NCBI GenBank assembly: GCA_038320345.1
Contig: JBBQED010000021.1
Coordinates: 1 to 50,424, forward strand
DNA length: 50,424 bases
Reading direction: 5' to 3'
Source: JBBQED01 sp038320345
GTDB lineage: Bacteria; Bacteroidota; Bacteroidia; AKYH767-A; OLB10
Of this stretch, positions 41,680 through 50,358 are shown piece after piece; within the stretch, counting starts at the first letter, position 1, and the number at the start of each line of letters is the position of its first letter. The notes below the pieces were generated by a model. The model made no database searches. It saw only the letters and a program-made list of their open reading frames with translations, and was not told the DNA's origin. The translations under genes were made by a program, and so were the position numbers.

Positions 41680-44460
41680 ATGAAAAAGCCAATTCTGATA
41701 TTAAGCAGTGTCATGATGTTACTGTTGAATTCATGTTCCTACAAGAACTCTCCATTTACTGCGGAAGTAAAGCGTGAAAAAAGAGGAGAAGGAATGGAAG
41801 ATGATGTGAGGGATCGTATGGAATGGGATCGACAGCGATTATCAGATCCAAAAACAGGAAAGATTCCTGCACGAATGAGAGAACGTGAACTTGCTTTTTC
41901 TGCAACCTTACCGGGAGGATCGGGAAACACAATGAGCCGAACTTCAGCAATTACCTCATTTGATTTCAGAGGTCCCTCTAATGTAGGTGGACGCACTCGT
42001 GCTTTTGCAATTGACATTACTAATGAAGATGTATTGTTTGCGGGGGCTGTTTCAGGTGGATTATGGAGGAGTGCAGATAATGGCCAATCATGGACGAGAG
42101 TAAGTTCCGAAAACGGATATCAAGGCGTCAATGCAGTCATTCAAGATACGCGTGTTGGACATACAAATACATGGTACTATCTCACCGGTGAAGCATATGG
42201 TACTTCTGCAAGTGGAGGATCGGCATTTTATCTAGGTAATGGGATGTATAAATCTATTGATGGTGGATTAACTTGGTCGTCTATAACCAGTACAGTTTCC
42301 GGAACACCTCAAACATTTGATAATATATGGGATGTTACATGGGGACTTGCTGTAGATTCTTCTAATGCAGCTCAGGATATTATTTATGCCGCAGTTTACG
42401 ATGGTGTTTTCAGGAGCGTAAACGGTGGAACAGCATGGACTCTGGTAAAAGGCGGTGGTGGCACAGGTCCAACGCAAGCATATTTTTCGGATGTTGCAGT
42501 GTCTCCAACAGGTGTAGTTTACATTTCTATTAGCAGCGATGGAGCAGCAGCGCAAAAAGGAATCTGGAGAAGTACTAACGGTACCGCCTATACGAATATT
42601 TTGCCCGTCAATTTTCCAGTGAATTACGATCGTCAGGTAATTGGTATTGATCCCAATAATGAAAACACAGTTTATTTCTTCGGACCCACACCCGGGGCGG
42701 GAAAAATAAGTACCGATTTTCAAGGTGATACTTTATATAATAGTTTATGGAAGTATGAATACCTCAGTGGAAACGGATCAGGAGCAGGTGGAGTTTGGAC
42801 AGATTTATCGCAAAATTTGCCGGGAAATATTAATGTATTTAATGGGATGAATACACAAGGTGGATATGATTTAGTTGTGAAAGTAAAACCCGGCAATGCT
42901 AACGTCCTCTTTCTTGGTGGTACTAATATTTTCCGTTCTACTTCAGCCTTTAGTGATTCGTTGAATACTTCAGTAATTGGTGGCTATGCATTGGGTGCAG
43001 CACTTCCATTTGTTGAAGAATATCCTGGACATCATCCTGATCAACATATGATAGTGTTTCGTCCTTCTAATCCTGATATTATGTATTCGGCTTGCGATGG
43101 TGGGGTGTCAATTACGAATGACAATACAGCAACGCCAGTAAGCTGGACAGAAATTAATAATGGATATATCAGTGCTCAGTTTTATACTGTTACTGTAGAT
43201 CATGGCAGTACGAATGATATCATCATCGGAGGCTTGCAGGATAATGGTACTTATTACACCAACTCAACTGATCCTTCTGTTCCTTGGTTTCATTCTTTTG
43301 ATGGAGATGGTTCTTATTGTCAGATCAGTGATGGAGGAGCATTTTATTATTTCTCCAAGCAACAAGGAAAGATGACAAAAACTTCTGTTGATGCGAATGG
43401 TACCGTTACAGCTTACCGAAGATTTGATCCTATCGGCGCAACTGGATATCAGTTCATCAATCCATTCGTTTTAGATCCAAACAATAACAACATTATGTAT
43501 CTCTGTGCCGGAACACGCATGTGGAGAAATGATGACTTATCAGGAATTGCTTTAACCAATGTGTATGATAGTATCTCTACCAACTGGACGCTCTTGCCTG
43601 ATTCTGTTCCATTGGCAGGAGAAGAAATAACGGCTATTGCAGTTTCAAAAACTCCTGCAAACAGATTATATTATGGAACGAATAAAAGAAAAATATATAA
43701 AATCGATAATGCAAATACTGGTCTCCCGAATGCTACTCAGATAACAGGAACTTTGTTCCCGGGTACCGGATATGTAAGTTGTATTGCCGTAAATCCGAAT
43801 GATGCAGATAAAGTAATGGTGGTATTTTCTAACTACAATGTCTATAGTATTTTTTATACTTCAGATGCTGGTGTAACATGGCAAAAGGCAGGAGGAAATC
43901 TAGAGCAAACAAGTACCGGTTCAGGCAACGGACCTTCGTGCAGATGGGCAAGTATATTGCCCGTGAGTGATGGGAACATTTATCTTGTTGGAACTAGTAC
44001 AGGCTTGTATGCTACGGATACGCTCAATGGAACAGCAACAGTGTGGGTGAAACAAGGAGCGGATAATATCGGAACATCGGTTGTGGATATGATCGATACC
44101 AGAGTTTCCGACGGACTCGTAGTGGTGGGAACACACGGAAACGGATTGTATTCTACACATATTACGAGTATTCAAAATATCACAAGCATAAAAAACAATT
44201 CTTATGAAGCCATCGGATTCGATTTGTATCCTAATCCTGTGGGTAATGAATTGTATATTAAAATCCCGGAAGAACTGCGGACAGAAAACTGGAAAGCTGA
44301 TATTCTCAACGAATTGGGTCAATCCTCCAAAGATGTGACTATGAATCCTTCCAACGGAGAGGCGATGATGGTGAATGTTTCAGGATTAGCAAAAGGGTTT
44401 TATTATCTGAGGCTTCAATCTTCGGGAAAATCAATAGCGCGAGGTTTTGTAAAACGGTAA
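41680..44460 (+). CDS. BNR/sialidase-like repeat protein with T9SS sorting domain
   Basis: 926-aa exported protein. The body holds repeated beta-propeller strands of the BNR/VPS10 type (GGLWRSADNGQSWTRV, GMYKSIDGGLTWSSI, GVFRSVNGGTAWTLV, FYTSDAGVTWQKAGG). The last ~80 residues form a type A T9SS C-terminal domain (GFDLYPNPVGNELYIKI through GFYYLRLQSSGKSIARGFVKR). The N-terminus LLLNSC also looks like a lipobox, unusual for a T9SS cargo. A role as a surface-bound propeller enzyme or adhesin is inferred; the catalytic residues of true sialidases are not evident. Confidence 0.85.
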   Translation: MKKPILILSSVMMLLLNSCSYKNSPFTAEVKREKRGEGMEDDVRDRMEWDRQRLSDPKTGKIPARMRERELAFSATLPGGSGNTMSRTSAITSFDFRGPSNVGGRTRAFAIDITNEDVLFAGAVSGGLWRSADNGQSWTRVSSENGYQGVNAVIQDTRVGHTNTWYYLTGEAYGTSASGGSAFYLGNGMYKSIDGGLTWSSITSTVSGTPQTFDNIWDVTWGLAVDSSNAAQDIIYAAVYDGVFRSVNGGTAWTLVKGGGGTGPTQAYFSDVAVSPTGVVYISISSDGAAAQKGIWRSTNGTAYTNILPVNFPVNYDRQVIGIDPNNENTVYFFGPTPGAGKISTDFQGDTLYNSLWKYEYLSGNGSGAGGVWTDLSQNLPGNINVFNGMNTQGGYDLVVKVKPGNANVLFLGGTNIFRSTSAFSDSLNTSVIGGYALGAALPFVEEYPGHHPDQHMIVFRPSNPDIMYSACDGGVSITNDNTATPVSWTEINNGYISAQFYTVTVDHGSTNDIIIGGLQDNGTYYTNSTDPSVPWFHSFDGDGSYCQISDGGAFYYFSKQQGKMTKTSVDANGTVTAYRRFDPIGATGYQFINPFVLDPNNNNIMYLCAGTRMWRNDDLSGIALTNVYDSISTNWTLLPDSVPLAGEEITAIAVSKTPANRLYYGTNKRKIYKIDNANTGLPNATQITGTLFPGTGYVSCIAVNPNDADKVMVVFSNYNVYSIFYTSDAGVTWQKAGGNLEQTSTGSGNGPSCRWASILPVSDGNIYLVGTSTGLYATDTLNGTATVWVKQGADNIGTSVVDMIDTRVSDGLVVVGTHGNGLYSTHITSIQNITSIKNNSYEAIGFDLYPNPVGNELYIKIPEELRTENWKADILNELGQSSKDVTMNPSNGEAMMVNVSGLAKGFYYLRLQSSGKSIARGFVKR

Positions 44461-44477
44461 TCATTCCATCAAATAAG

Positions 44478-44522
44478 AAGCCCCCTACCGGTCAACAAAT
44501 GCTCTGGTAAGGGGCTTTTCTT
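44478..44522 (+). terminator. Terminator after the BNR protein gene
   Basis: GCCCCCTACC (44480-44489) pairs with GGTAAGGGGC (44506-44515), leaving one mismatch, followed by TTTTCTTT. Confidence 0.8.
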
Positions 44523-44743
44523 TGTCCTTAAAAGAAACGGAATCGGTCGTTACTTATTCTTTATCAGTAAATTGCGAAAGGATAACTTGCCAAGAAGTTG
44601 GTTTTCAATTTATACGTAGGGCGATTATTGTGAAGTTTTGGTCATATTCTTCTGCAAACTTCGAGAGAGTCTTGCATTCTACTGTTTTTCTGATGATCTT
44701 TAACCACTCAAAACCTAAAATCAACTTAACAACACAAATAAAA

Positions 44744-46786
44744 ATGAGGAAAAACCTTACGCTATTAGTATTACTAGTATTGCTCGGAAGTGCTGCTTCT
44801 GCACAATACTATTATCTGCCTTTCACATCACCAGGTCAAAATCCAGGAAATCTAAACACCGATTTGGAATACCCTGTAGGTGGTGGATTAGATGCAAGTT
44901 GGACTCCAATCAAAGGATCAAGTGCAACGCCAGCATGGTCAAACGTTCAAACACTTCCTTTTACTTTTAATTTCGATGGAGTTAACGTAACAGATTTCAA
45001 AGTTTCTACAACTGGAATTTTGACTTTTGATACAGGATCAGCAATGGCTCCTCCGTCATCATCTAATCAAGTGCTTCCTAACGCAGCTATTCCTGATAAG
45101 TCGATTTGTATCTGGGGAATTCAAGGAACTGGAACCAATGATAGTATCGTTGTAAAAGAGTTCGGAACTGCACCTAATCGTCAGTACTGGGTATTGTTTT
45201 CTTCATACAGTCTGGGTGGTGCTGCTGCAACGGCTTTCACTTATTTCTCAATTGTATTAGAAGAAACAACGAACAATATTTATATCGTTGATCAGCGCAG
45301 TTCACAAACTTCTACCTTGACACTTGGAGTGCAAATTAATAGCACTACAGCATTTGATGTTGCTGGAGCGCCTTCAACAGGAATCTTGGCAGGAACAGAT
45401 CCTTCATCTGCTGATAATGCTTATTATCAGTTTATACAAGGTGTACAGGTAGCTGAAGAAGCAGAACTTACTTCACTCAATGTAACGCAGTTCGTAACCG
45501 TACCGGGATCAAGTAACATCGCTGGAAGTATTACAAACTATGGTGCTAATCCTATCAATACAATTACTATTAAATGGGAAAATGCAGGAAATGTTTATAG
45601 CGATACAAAAACAGGATTGAATATTCCATTCGCTAGTTCATATTCTTTTACGCATGCAACTCCATTGAGTGTTCCCAACGCAATAACATATCCTGTGAAA
45701 GTTTGGATTGAACTTGCTGGTGATGCGAATCAAAATAATGATACATTAAATGCAGTAGTATCTGGCTTGACTTTCCTTCCTAATAAAAAGGTAGTTTTTG
45801 AAGAAGCTACTGGTACATGGTGTGGATGGTGCCCAAGAGGTGCTGTGTTTATGGATTCACTGAGTAATGTTCATCCGAATGATGCATTGCTAATTGCTGT
45901 GCACAATGCAGATCCAATGACCAATGTAATTTATGATGCAGGTATTGGTGGATTGATCGGTGGTTACCCAAGTGGTTTAGTTGATCGTTACAATATTGAT
46001 GTAGATCCATCTTCTTTCTTCGTTCATTATGCAAACCGTATCAACGACGTTGCTCCAATGGATGTAAATGTTGGCGTAACATATGATGCTAATACTACTG
46101 TAATGACAATTGAACTATCAGCTACGTTGGCTTCTGACCTTGCTGGTGATTACCGTTTCAATGCGGTAGTTGTAGAAGAAGATGTAACAGGTACTGCAAG
46201 TAATTATAATCAAACAAACTATTATGCAAATAATGCACAAGGAGTAATGGGTGGTTATGAAGTATTACCTAATCCAGTTCCTGCAGCGCAAATGCATTAC
46301 GACCACGTTGGTCGTGAAATTCTTGGCGGTTGGGACGGACAAGCGGGAAGTATGCCTGCAACTATGACGGCTAACGGAGTGTATACTTATACTTTCAACT
46401 ATACGGTTCCTGTTAGTTACGATATTTCACAAATGCACGTCATCGGTTGGGTAACTGATCCAAACGGAAGAATTCTGAATGCTAACCGTGGTGATTTAGC
46501 GGTAGGTATTGCACAACCTGCAGCTTCAACATTTACTGCTGATCTTTTCCCTAACCCTACAACCTCTGCCAATAGCAATCTAGTAATCAATCTTCAGAAA
46601 AGCGCTCCAGTTACTGTTGAAATCTACGATATGACCGGTAAAATGGTACGTAGTAATAGCAGTACACTGAGTGCAGGAGAATACCAGTACTCCTTGAATC
46701 TTGCAGGATTGCAAGCAGGTGTGTACAACGTAAATATCCTTGCGAATGGTGAAAAACTGAACAAGCGTTTAGTGATTGCTGAATAA
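44744..46786 (+). CDS. Omp28-like thioredoxin-fold protein with T9SS sorting domain
   Basis: 680-aa secreted protein. The signal peptide is MRKNLTLLVLLVLLGSAASA; the ATG at 44744 is chosen because it begins this signal, while the frame open from 44522 has none. Residues about 25-220 are a beta-rich domain, and residues 350-560 resemble Omp28 proteins with a redox-like WCGWC motif (C360, C363) and GGYPSGLVDRY. The C-terminal ~80 residues (ADLFPNPTTSANSNLVI to NKRLVIAE) are a T9SS type A sorting domain. A surface thiol role is inferred from CxxC only. Confidence 0.82.
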   Translation: MRKNLTLLVLLVLLGSAASAQYYYLPFTSPGQNPGNLNTDLEYPVGGGLDASWTPIKGSSATPAWSNVQTLPFTFNFDGVNVTDFKVSTTGILTFDTGSAMAPPSSSNQVLPNAAIPDKSICIWGIQGTGTNDSIVVKEFGTAPNRQYWVLFSSYSLGGAAATAFTYFSIVLEETTNNIYIVDQRSSQTSTLTLGVQINSTTAFDVAGAPSTGILAGTDPSSADNAYYQFIQGVQVAEEAELTSLNVTQFVTVPGSSNIAGSITNYGANPINTITIKWENAGNVYSDTKTGLNIPFASSYSFTHATPLSVPNAITYPVKVWIELAGDANQNNDTLNAVVSGLTFLPNKKVVFEEATGTWCGWCPRGAVFMDSLSNVHPNDALLIAVHNADPMTNVIYDAGIGGLIGGYPSGLVDRYNIDVDPSSFFVHYANRINDVAPMDVNVGVTYDANTTVMTIELSATLASDLAGDYRFNAVVVEEDVTGTASNYNQTNYYANNAQGVMGGYEVLPNPVPAAQMHYDHVGREILGGWDGQAGSMPATMTANGVYTYTFNYTVPVSYDISQMHVIGWVTDPNGRILNANRGDLAVGIAQPAASTFTADLFPNPTTSANSNLVINLQKSAPVTVEIYDMTGKMVRSNSSTLSAGEYQYSLNLAGLQAGVYNVNILANGEKLNKRLVIAE

Positions 46787-46806
46787 TACTAAAAGTATAT
46801 TTTAGA

Positions 46807-46840
46807 AAAGAGCTGATCCCTTGGGGTCAGCTCTTTTTTT
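46807..46840 (+). terminator. Terminator after the Omp28-like gene
   Basis: AGAGCTGA (46809-46816) and TCAGCTCT (46827-46834) form the stem, followed by a T run to 46840. Confidence 0.85.
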
Positions 46841-46943
46841 ATGCTTTTTACGAGTAAAAATGCCCAAATGCTGCTGCTTTTCTCCAATGTTAAGCTATGG
46901 TTATTCCTAATTCACTAATAATTAAGTGCCTAGCAAAATTAAA

Positions 46944-46975
46944 TTTGCCTGCTTTAATCAAAAAGGCTACCTTCG
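46944..46975 (+). promoter_or_regulatory. Promoter of hppA: TTTG-N20-TACCTTCG
   Basis: TTTG (46944-46947) and TACCTTCG (46968-46975) are 20 bases apart, with one mismatch in the -7 box. The ATG follows after 22 bases. Confidence 0.5.
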
Positions 46976-46997
46976 CAGCCCTTAAAAATAGAGTAGT

Positions 46998-49778
46998 ATG
47001 GAAAAATTTGTGTACGTCATACCGGTATTAGGTATTCTCGGACTAATCACTATGTATTTGAAAGCCAGATGGGTAACCCGCCAAGACGCAGGTGATTCCA
47101 ATATGGCAGAACTGGCAGGTTATATCGCTGATGGCGCTATGGCCTTCCTAAAAGCAGAATGGAAGATCCTTTCTTATTTTGTGGTGATAGCCGGAGTGCT
47201 ATTGGCCTATTCAGGAACTACAGTAGCGACTTCTAGTCCTGTCATTGCCATTTCCTTTATTATCGGAGCTGTTTTTTCAGCAACTGCCGGTTATATTGGG
47301 ATGAATATCGCTACAAAAGCTAACGTCCGTACCACTCAGGCGGCACGTACCAGTCTTAGTCAGGCTCTTAAAGTCTCCTTTACTGGAGGTTCCGTTATGG
47401 GATTAGGAGTAGCCGGACTTGCGGTTTTGGGTATCGGATCCTTATTTATCTTATTCTATAATATGTATGTTGTAGGAAAAGGGGGTGGTGTAAATGGTGT
47501 GGAGATGGAAAAAGCACTGGAAGTGTTAGCAGGATTCTCCTTAGGTGCTGAATCCATTGCTCTCTTTGCTCGTGTGGGTGGAGGTATCTATACCAAAGCT
47601 GCCGATGTAGGTGCTGATCTGGTAGGTAAAGTGGAAGCAGGAATTCCTGAAGATGATGTACGTAATCCTGCAACGATCGCAGATAACGTAGGTGATAACG
47701 TGGGTGATGTTGCAGGTATGGGTGCCGATCTTTTCGGTTCATATGTAGCAACTATTCTGGCGACAATGGTTTTAGGTCGTGAAGTAATTTCTGTAGATAA
47801 TTTTGGAGGTATTGCGCCTATCCTTTTACCAATGGTAATTGCTGGTCTCGGAATTGTTTTTTCGATCTTAGGTATGCTCTTCGTAAAAGTTGATGGTGAA
47901 GATGGTAATGTGCAGAAAGCATTAAACATGGGGAATTGGTCGTCGATCGTTTTTACTGCTATCGCATCTTATTTCTTGGTGAATTGGATGCTTCCTGAGC
48001 ATCTGGACTGGACCTCTGCCACTCGTGGTGAAAGTTTTACCCGCATGGGAGTGTTTTATGCAATTATTGTAGGTCTTGTTGTGGGAACACTCATGAGCAT
48101 CATCACTGAATATTATACAGCTATGGGCAAACGTCCTGTGCAATCTATCGTGAATCAAAGTTCAACCGGACATGCTACTAATATTATTGGTGGACTTGCA
48201 GTAGGAATGGAATCAACGGTATTACCTATGATTGTTTTGGCCGCTGGTATTTATGGTTCACATTATTTTGCTGGATTATATGGTGTAGCAATTGCCGCTG
48301 CAGGAATGATGGCTACTACTGCTATGCAGTTAGCGATTGATGCTTTCGGACCGATTGCAGATAATGCAGGTGGTATAGCAGAAATGAGCGGACTACCTAA
48401 AGAAGTACGTAATCGTACTGATAATCTGGATGCTGTAGGGAATACAACCGCAGCAACAGGAAAAGGATTTGCCATTGCATCTGCAGCCTTAACATCATTG
48501 GCATTATTCGCTGCATTCGTGGGTATTGCAGGAATTCATAGCATCGATATTTATAAAGCAAATGTGCTTGCAGGTTTGTTTATTGGTGGAATGATTCCAT
48601 TTATTTTTTCTTCGCTTTGTATTGCTGCTGTAGGTCGTGCAGCGATGGATATGGTGAATGAAGTTCGTCGCCAGTTTCGTGAAATTCCAGGAATCATGGA
48701 ATACAAAGCAAAACCGGAATACGAAAAATGTGTTGCTATTTCTACTCAAGCATCAATTCGTGAAATGATAGCTCCCGGAGCTATAGCGTTGTTAGTTCCA
48801 ATTTTTGTTGGGTTCCTCTTCGGTCCTGAAGTGTTAGGTGGTTTACTCGCAGGTGTTACTGTTTCTGGTGTGCTGATGGGAATGTTCCAAAGTAATGCTG
48901 GCGGTGCTTGGGATAATGCAAAAAAATCATTTGAGAAAGGTGCTGTCATTAACGGCGAAACTTTCTACAAAGGTTCTGAACCACATAAAGCTTCCGTTAC
49001 TGGTGATACTGTTGGTGATCCGTTTAAAGATACATCTGGTCCTTCAATGAACATCTTAATTAAATTAATGAGCATCGTTTCTTTAGTTATTGCCCCTTAC
49101 ATTGTTGGTATTGGTGGTGGTTCTTCTGAAATGAAAGAAGTTAGAAAAGAAATAATAAAAATTAATATTAACGGTACTGAATACAATTTCACTAGCAAAG
49201 CTCAAGTGGATAGTATGATGAATGCTAATGTAAAAGATGTAAATGAATTAACCGGTAATTTTGAAGTTGACGGAGCACACAGTTCTGTTGGATTCAGTGT
49301 TCGCCATTTAGTTACGGATACAAAAGGTACTATTAATATTGACAGCGGTTATGTAAACATGCAAAACGCAAGCGGACCAAAATTATTTATTCAGTTAGAC
49401 ATGACTTCTTTGAATACACACAGCAGCATGCGTGACGGACATTTAAAAGATAAAGCTGAATTTTTTGATGTAGCTAAATTTAAAAAAGCAAGTTTCGAAG
49501 CTTCTGAAATTGTTAAGGATACTGCAGCAGGTGTTGAATACCATTACATTGCTAAAGGTAAATTAACTATGAAAGGTGTTACTAAAGAGGCTGAATTATA
49601 CTTTAATTATTTAGGAGTTCAACTTCAAGATAATGGTGAGTATGGAAAATCTAATGTTGCAGGTTTCGAAGGCCGTTGCGTTATTAATCGTGTTGAATAT
49701 GGAGTTGGAGATGCCGGTGGAATTGGTGACAATGTAAAAATTGTTTTCACCATCGAGGCAGGGCAAGCGGTTAAATAA
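46998..49778 (+). CDS. hppA: Membrane pyrophosphatase fused to a YceI-like domain
   Basis: 926-aa protein. Residues 1-710 are a complete ion-pumping membrane pyrophosphatase that uses PPi hydrolysis to export H+ (or Na+). Seen: GGGIYTKAADVGADLVGKVEAGIPEDDVRNPATIADNVGDNVGDVAGMGADLFGSY, the second acidic cluster near DNAGG, and GNTTAATGKG, where Ala suggests the K+-dependent type. The usual gate Glu after DLFGSY is missing, while helix 5 has GAESIALF with a Glu, as remembered for Flavobacterium-type H+-pumps. Residues about 752-923 form a YceI domain (NFEVDGAHSSVGFSVRHL, MRDGHLKDKAEFFD, GKLTMKGVTKEAEL), a periplasmic isoprenoid-binding lipocalin-like fold. The junction has no stop or frameshift. 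Confidence 0.9.
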   Translation: MEKFVYVIPVLGILGLITMYLKARWVTRQDAGDSNMAELAGYIADGAMAFLKAEWKILSYFVVIAGVLLAYSGTTVATSSPVIAISFIIGAVFSATAGYIGMNIATKANVRTTQAARTSLSQALKVSFTGGSVMGLGVAGLAVLGIGSLFILFYNMYVVGKGGGVNGVEMEKALEVLAGFSLGAESIALFARVGGGIYTKAADVGADLVGKVEAGIPEDDVRNPATIADNVGDNVGDVAGMGADLFGSYVATILATMVLGREVISVDNFGGIAPILLPMVIAGLGIVFSILGMLFVKVDGEDGNVQKALNMGNWSSIVFTAIASYFLVNWMLPEHLDWTSATRGESFTRMGVFYAIIVGLVVGTLMSIITEYYTAMGKRPVQSIVNQSSTGHATNIIGGLAVGMESTVLPMIVLAAGIYGSHYFAGLYGVAIAAAGMMATTAMQLAIDAFGPIADNAGGIAEMSGLPKEVRNRTDNLDAVGNTTAATGKGFAIASAALTSLALFAAFVGIAGIHSIDIYKANVLAGLFIGGMIPFIFSSLCIAAVGRAAMDMVNEVRRQFREIPGIMEYKAKPEYEKCVAISTQASIREMIAPGAIALLVPIFVGFLFGPEVLGGLLAGVTVSGVLMGMFQSNAGGAWDNAKKSFEKGAVINGETFYKGSEPHKASVTGDTVGDPFKDTSGPSMNILIKLMSIVSLVIAPYIVGIGGGSSEMKEVRKEIIKININGTEYNFTSKAQVDSMMNANVKDVNELTGNFEVDGAHSSVGFSVRHLVTDTKGTINIDSGYVNMQNASGPKLFIQLDMTSLNTHSSMRDGHLKDKAEFFDVAKFKKASFEASEIVKDTAAGVEYHYIAKGKLTMKGVTKEAELYFNYLGVQLQDNGEYGKSNVAGFEGRCVINRVEYGVGDAGGIGDNVKIVFTIEAGQAVK

Positions 49779-49800
49779 TTTTTAAATTTGAAATTTTGAG

Positions 49801-49828
49801 AGGGCTCTTTTTGAGCCCTTTCTTTTTA
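49801..49828 (+). terminator. Terminator after hppA
   Basis: AGGGCTC (49801-49807) and GAGCCCT (49813-49819) pair around TTTTT, followed by TTCTTTTT. Confidence 0.8.
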
Positions 49829-49835
49829 TCTTAAT

Positions 49836-50294
49836 ATGATGAGCAAAGAACAGTTTTTTACACAGGAATATATTCCTCATTTAAAAAAGTTAAAAGGGGA
49901 TGAGAAGGGAAACTTTGGGGTTTTATCGCCACAAGGAATGATAGAGCACATGACCGATAGTATTGGATTGGCATGGGAAAGAGTAAAAGAACCGATGCAA
50001 ACCGCAGAAATTCATTTAGAAAAAGTAAGAGCCTTTGCTTTGAGCGACAAAGATTTCAGGCCAGGAGTAAAAAACTCATTGATGACTGAAACTCCTGCAG
50101 CTTTAAGACATGCAAACATTGAAGAGGCAGTAAAAGAGATAGAGAATGAAATCAAAAGTTTTGTGAGTTATTATAAAGCAAATCCAAATGCTGTAGTTAT
50201 GAATCCTTTTTTTGGTGATTTTAATTATGAGCAATGGTTGCATTTGTTGCATAAGCATGCTAATCATCATTTAAAACAGTTTAATTTAATATAA
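49836..50294 (+). CDS. DinB/DUF1569-like protein
   Basis: 152-aa helical protein. The histidines in MIEHMTDS (His near residue 38) and HLLHKHANHHLKQF near the C-terminus are placed as in the DinB-like four-helix metal-binding fold, in particular DUF1569. It lacks a signal peptide. Members are linked to thiol-dependent or detoxifying transferases, but function here is not known. It lies between the hppA terminator and the rlmB repeat, so it is probably a single-gene unit. Confidence 0.7.
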   Translation: MMSKEQFFTQEYIPHLKKLKGDEKGNFGVLSPQGMIEHMTDSIGLAWERVKEPMQTAEIHLEKVRAFALSDKDFRPGVKNSLMTETPAALRHANIEEAVKEIENEIKSFVSYYKANPNAVVMNPFFGDFNYEQWLHLLHKHANHHLKQFNLI

Positions 50295-50295
50295 A

Positions 50296-50350
50296 GTCAT
50301 GCTGAACTTGTTTCAGCATCCAATAGATTCCGAACCAAGTTCGGAATGAC
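50296..50350. repeat. 55-bp paired-hairpin repeat before rlmB
   Basis: Two perfect hairpins sit side by side: ATGCTGAA/TTCAGCAT (50299-50319, loop CTTGT) and ATTCCGAA/TTCGGAAT (50327-50347, loop CCAAG). The whole element is bounded by GTCAT (50296-50300) and ATGAC (50346-50350), so it is itself an imperfect inverted repeat. It looks like the REP/MITE-like elements widespread in Bacteroidota and some other bacteria. Its second hairpin resembles those between scoA and scoB. Confidence 0.8.
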
Positions 50351-50358
50351 ATGAAATT

